DNA of 64,000 bases, from assembly GCA_027489355.1 (NCBI GenBank), contig JAIXZY010000066.1, positions 62,001-126,000 of the forward strand, written 5' to 3'. The translations under genes and the position numbers were made by a program. The notes below the pieces were generated by a model. The model was given only the letters and a program-made list of their open reading frames with translations. It did no database searches and was not told where the DNA came from. Origin of the DNA: Paracoccaceae bacterium (GTDB lineage Bacteria; Pseudomonadota; Alphaproteobacteria; Rhodobacterales; Rhodobacteraceae). Shown in pieces: positions 57,077 to 64,000 of the stretch; within the stretch, counting starts at the first letter, position 1, and each line of letters opens with the position of its first letter.

Positions 57077-57964
57077 TCATTCGACGTCGGGCACGGCCAG
57101 CAGATATTCAGCCACGGCCTGCCGGTCGGTTTCGGGCAACCGTGCCATGTTCTCCACGACATGCGCCATGTGTCCGCCGACGCTGTCATACTCGGGCGTG
57201 AAGCCGGTGGTCAGGTACTGCACGATGTCGCCCGCCGTCCAGCCAAGCTTCGCCGGCGTGATGTTCGGAATCCGCCCCTCGCCCGACGGGTTCGGTGCCC
57301 CGCCCAGCCAGCGCGCGGTGTCCATGCCGCCCAGAGCGTTGCGCGGCGTGTGGCATTCGCCGCAATGCGCCAGCGCCTCGGCGATGTAGCGACCCCGCGC
57401 CGCGGTCGGCGTCAGGTTGCCCGGCAGGGCCCAGTCGTCGGACAGGAACAGGATCTTCCACAGCCCGACGCTGTCGCGCAGCGAGAACGGGAAGCCCAGC
57501 TCGTGCGGCTGGCTGGGCGTCGGATCGGCGGGCAGCGTCTTGAGAAAGGCGTAAAGGTCCGCGACGTCCCGCAGCTCCATCTTCGCGTAGGAGGCATAGG
57601 GCAGCGAGGGATAGTAATGTTCCCCCTCGGGACTCACGCCCCGGGTAATGGCATTCGCGAGGTCAAGAAGCGACCAGTTGCCGATCCCGTGCTCGGGGTC
57701 CTGGCTGATGTTCGGCGCCACGAAGGTGCCGAAGTCCGAGGGAAACTTCTGGCCGCCCGACAGAACCAGCTCGGCGCCGCCCTCGGCATCCGCGGCCATG
57801 TGGCACGAGGCACAGCCCGCCGCCCAGAAGACCTGCTCGCCCCGGACCGCGTCGCCCGTCAGATCGGCGACCGCGGCGGCGGACAGGGGTTGCGGGCGGG
57901 CCATCAGGTAAAGTCCCCCGGCCCCCACCAGGGCCAGGACAACCAGCCAGCGCATGATCCGCAT
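57077..57964 (-). CDS. Diheme cytochrome c family protein
   Basis: Signal/TM anchor MRIMRWLVVLALVGAGGLYLM; two CxxCH motifs (CASCH, CGECH). Confidence 0.92.
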   Translation of the reverse strand: MRIMRWLVVLALVGAGGLYLMARPQPLSAAAVADLTGDAVRGEQVFWAAGCASCHMAADAEGGAELVLSGGQKFPSDFGTFVAPNISQDPEHGIGNWSLLDLANAITRGVSPEGEHYYPSLPYASYAKMELRDVADLYAFLKTLPADPTPSQPHELGFPFSLRDSVGLWKILFLSDDWALPGNLTPTAARGRYIAEALAHCGECHTPRNALGGMDTARWLGGAPNPSGEGRIPNITPAKLGWTAGDIVQYLTTGFTPEYDSVGGHMAHVVENMARLPETDRQAVAEYLLAVPDVE

Positions 57965-58021
57965 CGTAATCTCCGTCTGCAACCTTTCGGCGACCCTACG
58001 CAGAACCGGGACCGCGTCCAA

Positions 58022-58198
58022 TCACGGTTTCTGGCGCAGGCCGTCCACTGTCATCCACTCCGGCCAGCCAAAGAGGGACTCGACCGCGACCAGCGCCAGG
58101 CACAGCGCCAGAACCGCAAGAACCAGCCTGACGCGCCCTTCGGACGGCGGATTCTGCACCCACCGCTTCGCCCGCAAAAGCCAGTGCAGCTGGGTCAT
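58022..58198 (-). CDS. Small membrane protein (58 aa), below the ORF-track cutoff
   Basis: [58 protein letters not shown]; start overlaps the hpt stop. Confidence 0.68.
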   Translation of the reverse strand: MTQLHWLLRAKRWVQNPPSEGRVRLVLAVLALCLALVAVESLFGWPEWMTVDGLRQKP

Positions 58199-58740
58199 GC
58201 CGGGTCGGTGAAGCGCACCTTGCCGATGAAGGGCAGGTTGCGGTTGCGCTGCGCGAAGTCGATACCGTAGCCCACGACGAATTCGTCGGGGATCTCGAAG
58301 CCGGTCCAGTCGGCCTTGACCGGCACCTCCCTGCGCGAGGGCTTGTCCAGAAGCGCGCAGGTCTTCAGCCGGGCAGGCTCGCGCGCGGTCAAGAGGTGCA
58401 GCACGTGGCTCAGCGTGAAGCCGGTGTCGATGATGTCCTCGACCACCAGAACGTCGCGTCCCGCGATCTCGCCCCGCAGGTCCTTCAGGATCCGGACCTC
58501 ACGGCTGGAATGCATCGCATCGCCGTAGGACGAGGCTTCCAGGAAATCGACCTCCACCGGCAGCTCGATCTCGCGCACGAGGTCGGCGATGAAGACGAAG
58601 GACCCGCGCAGAAGGCCCACCACCACCAGCTTGTCGGTGCCGTGGAAATGCTGGGTGATCTCGCGCGCCAGCGCCTCGACCCGGGCCGCGATGGCCTTGG
58701 CGCTGATCATCTGGTCGATCACATAGGGGCGGGTCGGCAT
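58195..58740 (-). CDS. hpt: Hypoxanthine phosphoribosyltransferase
   Basis: [56 protein letters not shown]. Confidence 0.95.
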   Translation of the reverse strand: MPTRPYVIDQMISAKAIAARVEALAREITQHFHGTDKLVVVGLLRGSFVFIADLVREIELPVEVDFLEASSYGDAMHSSREVRILKDLRGEIAGRDVLVVEDIIDTGFTLSHVLHLLTAREPARLKTCALLDKPSRREVPVKADWTGFEIPDEFVVGYGIDFAQRNRNLPFIGKVRFTDPA

Positions 58741-58862
58741 GAGGGTCATCCGGGTTGCTTCGCCCCTTCCTAGCGCCCAAAGCCACAGTTGCCTAGGCCG
58801 TGACATGACGCCTGCTTGATCTTGGCTGCGCCTCGGGCCACATGTCGGGGGAAGAGAGAGCG

Positions 58863-59333
58863 ATGCCGACCCATTCCGAAACCAAGCGCCTGCCCTACAC
58901 CGCCCAGCAGATGTACGATCTGGTGGCCGATGTGGCCTCCTACCCGAAGTTCCTGCCCTGGAACTCGGCCGCCCGCATCCGCTCGCGCACGCCCATCACT
59001 GCGGGGGCCCACGGCGCGGGAGAAGTGATGGAGGCCGACCTGGTGATCAGCTTCAAGGTCTTCCGCGAACGCTTCGGCAGCCGGGTGACGCTCTGGCCGG
59101 AAGCGAAGAAGATCGATACCGAATACCTCGACGGACCCTTCCGCCACATGCGGTCGAACTGGGCCTTCCGCGACATTCCGGGCGGCTGCGAGGTCGATTT
59201 CCACGTCGACTTCGAATTCCGCAATGCCATCCTGCAAGGAATCATCGGTGTGGTCTTCAACGACGCCATGCTGCGCGTGGTCCGCGCCTTCGAACGCCGA
59301 GCGGCGGAATTGTACGGGCCGGCCCCGCTTTGA
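58863..59333 (+). CDS. START-like/RatA-COQ10 family protein
   Basis: [39 protein letters not shown]. Confidence 0.92.
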   Translation: MPTHSETKRLPYTAQQMYDLVADVASYPKFLPWNSAARIRSRTPITAGAHGAGEVMEADLVISFKVFRERFGSRVTLWPEAKKIDTEYLDGPFRHMRSNWAFRDIPGGCEVDFHVDFEFRNAILQGIIGVVFNDAMLRVVRAFERRAAELYGPAPL

Positions 59334-59389
59334 CGCGACGGAAACCTCTCACGGCGGCGTGAAGCTTCACGAGCAACCGGGAGCTTTCA

Positions 59390-60256
59390 ATGCGTGTTTT
59401 CATACTCCTCCTTTCCGTCCTCTTCTCCCAGTCCGTTGCGGCCGAGACCGTCCGCCTCGGTGACCGCTGGTACGAGATCGCGCTGCCCGCCAAGGCCAGG
59501 GGCGCGCCCCTGATCCTGGCGCTGCACGGCGGGGGCGGGGACCCCGACCAGTTCGCCAAGGCCTCCGGCTTCGCCCGCGCCGCAACGCATGCGGGCTTTG
59601 CCGTGGCTTTCCCCGCCGGAAGCGGGCGTCGTGGAGACAGGCTTCTCACCTGGAACGGCGGATATTGCTGCGGCTATGCGTCGCGCCGGGGCGTGGATGA
59701 CATCGGTTTCCTGAAGCAGGTGATCGACGACGCCGCCCGCCGCTTCGGTGTCGATGGCACCGGCGTCTACCTGACGGGTATGTCCAACGGCTCGATCATG
59801 TCGGAGACCTTTGCGGCTAGAAACCCCGGTCTGGTCCGCGCCGTCGCGGGTGTTTCAGGCTCGATGGACACCAGCCGTCTCCGCGTCAGGGGCAAGGTCC
59901 CGGCGCTGATCATCCACGGAACGGCCGATACGATGGTGCCCTACAACGGAGGGCAGGGCGACACCAGCCTGACCCGGACCGACTTCGCCTCGGTCGCCTC
60001 GGTGGTAGACGCCTTCCTGGCGCCCTGGGGCGGGGGGCTGGCCGAAACCTCGCGCGTGATCGACCGCAAGGATGACGGCACCTCGGTCACCGTGACCGAC
60101 TACCAGAAGGGCGGCGGGGTCGTTGTGCGCCTGATGACGATCGAGGGCGGCGCACATCACTGGCCCGGCGGCCGCAAGGCCCGGCTTGACGATGGCAAGA
60201 CGCAGGAGATCGACGCCAACACCGAGATCCTGCGCTTCTTCGCGGCGCGCCCGTAG
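59390..60256 (+). CDS. Secreted alpha/beta hydrolase esterase (PHB depolymerase/LpqC-like)
   Basis: Signal peptide; LILALHGGGGDPDQFAKASGFARAATHAGFAVAFPAGSG; TGMSNGSIMSE. Confidence 0.9.
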   Translation: MRVFILLLSVLFSQSVAAETVRLGDRWYEIALPAKARGAPLILALHGGGGDPDQFAKASGFARAATHAGFAVAFPAGSGRRGDRLLTWNGGYCCGYASRRGVDDIGFLKQVIDDAARRFGVDGTGVYLTGMSNGSIMSETFAARNPGLVRAVAGVSGSMDTSRLRVRGKVPALIIHGTADTMVPYNGGQGDTSLTRTDFASVASVVDAFLAPWGGGLAETSRVIDRKDDGTSVTVTDYQKGGGVVVRLMTIEGGAHHWPGGRKARLDDGKTQEIDANTEILRFFAARP

Positions 60257-60293
60257 CGTCCGCGTACCGCATTCATCAAAAGGACTTCGCAGC

Positions 60294-60770
60294 CTACCGC
60301 AGCGCCGCGATCAGCAGCCCCAAGGCATGCTCGGTCGCGGCCTTGCGCACCTTGGCCCGCCCCAGGGCGCCGAACTCCACCGTCTCGACCCGCGTCTCGC
60401 GCCCCTTGCCGGCCAGCCCGAAACAGACCCGGCCCTCGGGTTTGAACTCCGACCCGCCCGGTCCCGCGATCCCGGTGATCGAGACCGCAAGGTCCGCCGC
60501 CGAATGGCGCAGCGCCCCTTCGGCCATCTCGCGCGCCACCTGTTCCGAGACGGCACCCCACGCGGATAGCGTCTCGGGCGAGACGCCCAGAAGCTCGACC
60601 TTGGCGGCGTTGGAATAGGTGACAAAGCCGCGCTCGAACACCTCCGAGGATCCCGCAACATCGGTCAGCGCCGCCGCTACCATCCCGCCGGTGCAGCTTT
60701 CCGCCGTGGCGATCCGAAGGCCCCAGTAGCGCGCCTGCGCCAGCAGATCGGGAACGTCTACCCCAGCCAC
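60294..60770 (-). CDS. CinA family protein (C-terminal amidohydrolase domain)
   Basis: IATAESCTGGMVAAALTDVAGSSEVFERGFVTYSNAAKVELLGV; GTG start 60770. Confidence 0.93.
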   Translation of the reverse strand: MAGVDVPDLLAQARYWGLRIATAESCTGGMVAAALTDVAGSSEVFERGFVTYSNAAKVELLGVSPETLSAWGAVSEQVAREMAEGALRHSAADLAVSITGIAGPGGSEFKPEGRVCFGLAGKGRETRVETVEFGALGRAKVRKAATEHALGLLIAALR

Positions 60771-61258
60771 GGCTGCACCACCCCGTGATAAAGCCCCGCC
60801 AGGGCGACCGAGACCACCCCGGCGAACAGCCCGGCCCAGAGGTCGTCCAGCATCACGCCCTTCGCCCCTTCTACCCGGTCGGCCCGACCCACCAGCCAGG
60901 GCTTCCAGATGTCGAACAGACGGAACAGCAGGAACGGCGCGACCCAGCCCGGCCAGGCGGCCAGAAGGTCCACCCCATGCCGCCACAGCGGAATGACCGT
61001 GAAGGACAGCGCCAGAAGCTGCCCCGCAACCTCGTCGATCACCACCTCCGAAGGGTCCTTTCCGCCGGTCTCGCGCAGATATTGCGGCACGGCCCAAAAG
61101 CCCAAGGCTGTCGCCACAAAGCAGCCCACCGGCACCGCCAGCGCCCAGCCCGCCTGATAGGCCGCCACCGCCAGCGCCACCGTGATCGCCGAGGCCCAGG
61201 TACCGGAGGCAGGCTTCAGGAACCCCGACCAGAAGAAGGTGGCGACCAGAGTGCTCAT
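60758..61258 (-). CDS. pgpA: Phosphatidylglycerophosphatase A
   Basis: [48 protein letters not shown]. Confidence 0.93.
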   Translation of the reverse strand: MSTLVATFFWSGFLKPASGTWASAITVALAVAAYQAGWALAVPVGCFVATALGFWAVPQYLRETGGKDPSEVVIDEVAGQLLALSFTVIPLWRHGVDLLAAWPGWVAPFLLFRLFDIWKPWLVGRADRVEGAKGVMLDDLWAGLFAGVVSVALAGLYHGVVQPWLG

Positions 61259-62373
61259 GCCTGCACCAGAACCGCCGTCGCCAGCGCCGCGATGCCTTCC
61301 TCGCGCCCCGTGAAGCCCAGCCGTTCCGACGTCGTGGCCTTGACCGAGACCCGGCCCGCATCGACCCCCATGATCCGCGCCAGCTCGGCCTGCATCGCAA
61401 GAGCATGCGGGCCGATCTTCGGCCGTTCGCAGACCAGCGTCACGTCGCAATTCCCCAGTTCATAGCCCCGCGACCGCGCCAAACCGATGGCGTGGCTCAG
61501 AAAGATATGCGACGCCGCACCCTTCCACTGCGGATCGCTGGGCGGGAAGTGCCGCCCGATGTCCCCCTCGGTCAGCGCGCCATAGATCGCGTCGGTCAGC
61601 GCATGCATCCCCACGTCGGCGTCAGAGTGGCCCAGAAGCCCCCTCCCATGCGGCACCTTCACGCCACAGAGCCAGACGTGATCGCCCTCGCAGAAGGCAT
61701 GCACGTCGTAGCCATTGCCCATCCGCACGTCCATCGCACGTCCCTTCAGGATCGCCTCGGCCCGGGCGAAATCCGCAGGCCAGGTCAGCTTCAGATTGGT
61801 TTCCTCGCCCTCGACGATGGCCACGTCAAGCCCCGCCGCGCGCGCCACCTCGACATCGTCCGCCGCGCCGCCCGGATGCTGGCGATGCGCGGCAAGGATG
61901 GGCGCGAAGCGGAAGGCCTGCGGCGTCTGCGCGCGCCAGAGGCCGGTCCGGTCCACAGCCGCCGCCACGAAGCCGTTCTCTCCGCGCCACAGCGCATCCG
62001 CCACCGGCAGGGCGGGGGCTGCGCCTGCGTGGCTCTCCAGCGCCGCCACCAGCCGGTCGATCAACGCCCGCGACACCAGGGGCCGCGCCCCGTCGTGGAT
62101 CAGTACCGCCTCGATCCCCGACCCCTCCAGCGCCCGCAGCCCGGCCAGGACCGAGGCATCCCGCGTCGCCCCGCCCTCGACCAGGTCCACGCCCAATCCC
62201 TCGGCCCGCGCGCGGTCGTCGGGGTGGATCACCAGGACCACCCGCATCCCCCGGAAGGCTGCCAGCGTATGCGCCAGCACCGGCTTGCCCAAAAGCATCT
62301 GCCACTGCTTCGGCACCGCGCCGCCCATGCGGCTTCCGCGACCTGCGGCGACGATGATGACGGCTGTTTCCAT
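61255..62373 (-). CDS. ispDF: Bifunctional IspD/IspF
   Basis: Isp[30 protein letters not shown]. Isp[32 protein letters not shown]. Confidence 0.97.
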   Translation of the reverse strand: METAVIIVAAGRGSRMGGAVPKQWQMLLGKPVLAHTLAAFRGMRVVLVIHPDDRARAEGLGVDLVEGGATRDASVLAGLRALEGSGIEAVLIHDGARPLVSRALIDRLVAALESHAGAAPALPVADALWRGENGFVAAAVDRTGLWRAQTPQAFRFAPILAAHRQHPGGAADDVEVARAAGLDVAIVEGEETNLKLTWPADFARAEAILKGRAMDVRMGNGYDVHAFCEGDHVWLCGVKVPHGRGLLGHSDADVGMHALTDAIYGALTEGDIGRHFPPSDPQWKGAASHIFLSHAIGLARSRGYELGNCDVTLVCERPKIGPHALAMQAELARIMGVDAGRVSVKATTSERLGFTGREEGIAALATAVLVQA

Positions 62374-62553
62374 GCTGGCCTTTCCTTTGCTCTTTCCGTA
62401 ATCCAGCCCGACATGCATGACAATCTGGCGCTTGTCCCTGGCGCATGCCTAAAAATTGTGCATCGCATGTTTTTCAGTCATAATCATCCGGCCCTGCCTT
62501 GGTGGCGTCGCGGGACGGGGCTAGCACTTCATCAACTGCACAAGGATAAGGCT

Positions 62554-63531
62554 GTGTTCCTGCCGCTCGGCCCGCTGTCGCTGACCCCTCCGGTTTTCCT
62601 GGCCCCGCTGGCCGGGATCACCGACCTGCCATACCGCCGTCTGGTCTCGCGCTTCGGGGCCGGCCTCGTCGTCAGCGAGATGGTCGCCAGCGCCGAAGTC
62701 GTCCGCGCCCAGCCCGAGGCGCGCGCGCGGGCGGAACTGGGGTTCGGCGAACAGGCGACCTCCGTCCAACTTGCGGGCCGTGATCCGCACTGGATGGCCG
62801 AGGGCGCGAAGTTTGTCGAAGGGCAGGGCGCGCGGATCATCGACATCAACATGGGCTGCCCGTCGAAGCGGGTGACGACCGGCCTCTGCGGCTCGGCGCT
62901 GTTGCGCGACCTCGACCTGGCGCTGACGCTGATCGAGGCGGTGGTGAAGGCCGTGAAGGTCCCCGTCACGCTGAAGACCCGCCTCGGCTGGGACGACACG
63001 CTGCACAACGCACCTGAACTTGCGCGGCGTGCCGAGAACGCGGGCGTGCGAATGATCACCATCCACGGCCGCACCCGTTGCCAGTTCTACAAGGGCAACG
63101 CCAACTGGTCCGCCATCCGCGCCGTGAAGGAGGCCGTGACGATCCCCGTCATCGCCAACGGCGACATCACCGACACCGCCACCGCGAAGGAAGCCCTGCG
63201 CCTGTCTGGCGCCGATGGCGTGATGATCGGCCGCGGCGCGCAAGGGGCACCGTGGAAACTGGCGCAAGTAGCCCATGACCTCTACGGCACCCCCGCCCCG
63301 AAGATCCCCGACGGCGGCGCGCGGGGCCGGATGATCCTTGACCATTATGAGGACATGCTCACCTTCTACGGCCGCGACCTTGGCCTGCGCATGGCGCGCA
63401 AGCACCTGGGCTGGTATCTTGAGGAAGCCGGCCTCCCCCATGCGCGTGAGGCGATCCTGACCTCCACCGACCCGGCCGAGGTGATCCAACTCATCGAACA
63501 GGCCTTCGCCGAACTGGAGCTTGCCGCATGA
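62554..63531 (+). CDS. dusB: tRNA-dihydrouridine synthase (DusB/NifR3)
   Basis: VFLAPLAGITDLPYRRLVSRFGAGLVVSEMV; IDINMGCPSKRVTTGLCGSALLR; GTG start. Confidence 0.95.
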   Translation: MFLPLGPLSLTPPVFLAPLAGITDLPYRRLVSRFGAGLVVSEMVASAEVVRAQPEARARAELGFGEQATSVQLAGRDPHWMAEGAKFVEGQGARIIDINMGCPSKRVTTGLCGSALLRDLDLALTLIEAVVKAVKVPVTLKTRLGWDDTLHNAPELARRAENAGVRMITIHGRTRCQFYKGNANWSAIRAVKEAVTIPVIANGDITDTATAKEALRLSGADGVMIGRGAQGAPWKLAQVAHDLYGTPAPKIPDGGARGRMILDHYEDMLTFYGRDLGLRMARKHLGWYLEEAGLPHAREAILTSTDPAEVIQLIEQAFAELELAA

Positions 63532-64000
63532 CCCCCTACCGCGCGCCTTATCCGGTGCCGGGGGTGATCTGGGCCTCCTTGCCCCTCCCCACGCTCCTGA
63601 TCGACGCGCAAGGCCGCATCCTGGAAGCCAACCCCGCGGCCGAGACCTTCCTGAATGCCTCGGCCAAGGCTCTGAAGGACCAACCCGTGTTCGACCGTCT
63701 GGCCATCGACGCCCCGATGGACGAGGCGCTGGCGCGCGTCCGCGCGAACCAGTCCGCGCTGAACATCAACGACGTGGACGTGACCACGGGCGAGCGGCCC
63801 CCGGTGCAATGCACGCTCCACCTCGCGCCCATGCATGACAACCCCGGCATCGTGATGCTGATGCTCTCGCCGCGCGAACTTGCCGACCGCCTGGGCCGCT
63901 CGATGGGCGCCAAGACCGCCGCCCGGTCCGCCATCGGCATGGCCGAGATGCTGGCGCACGAGATCAAGAACCCGCTCGCCGGCATCTCCGGCGCGGCGCA
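63528..64000 (+). CDS. ntrB: Nitrogen regulation sensor histidine kinase NtrB (GlnL), truncated by the window end
   Basis: PAS-like N-terminus, then EMLAHEIKNPLAGISGAA; downstream of dusB/nifR3, open to the window end. Confidence 0.92.
   Translation, partial: MTPYRAPYPVPGVIWASLPLPTLLIDAQGRILEANPAAETFLNASAKALKDQPVFDRLAIDAPMDEALARVRANQSALNINDVDVTTGERPPVQCTLHLAPMHDNPGIVMLMLSPRELADRLGRSMGAKTAARSAIGMAEMLAHEIKNPLAGISGAA

Noticed and set aside
61405-62553. N-terminal extension of the 708-aa ORF ending with dusB
   Set aside because: Antisense to ispDF. The real dusB begins at about GTG 62554 (VFLPLGPLSLTPPVFLAPLAG).

Overview
The window is GC-rich, almost fully coding chromosomal DNA from an alphaproteobacterium, probably Rhodobacteraceae. 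The lineage is judged from gene content: Anbu operon, DUF6477/DUF6456 pair, nifR3/dusB-ntrB, ispDF-pgpA-cinA, and a type II lipA neighbourhood. I support about 65 protein-coding genes, one tRNA-Gln(UUG), and several terminators and palindromes. I see no prophage, IS element, integron or CRISPR array. Main blocks, left to right: FAD oxidoreductase/DeoR/TRAP transporter; an ALDH7 / FabD-like acyltransferase / fused TPP-dependent E1 / aminotransferase cluster with a divergent LysR gene; GMC+SDR pair; Anbu operon (ATP-grasp, alpha-E, transglutaminase, Anbu); tctABC with an orphan binding protein and tctDE; tRNA-Gln; kdsA and Kps-like export genes; nhaA with a structured leader; UDG-SseB pair; rplM-rpsI; MocR/DUF1127; potBCA-like ABC genes; ppk2; metA; guaA; MttB-family gene; DUF6477/DUF6456 (gafA-like) pair; lipA; hpt; ispDF-pgpA-cinA; dusB-ntrB. 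The items most worth follow-up are: (1) the gafA-like GTA-activator locus with a half-site array and a CtrA-like box; (2) the aminotransferase/E1/FabD-like/ALDH cluster, which may be an unusual route for 2-oxoadipate or a related 2-oxo acid with no visible E2; (3) intergenic hairpin arrays and a dispersed hairpin family; (4) the structured nhaA leader. No database search was run, so all names rest on reading the translations.
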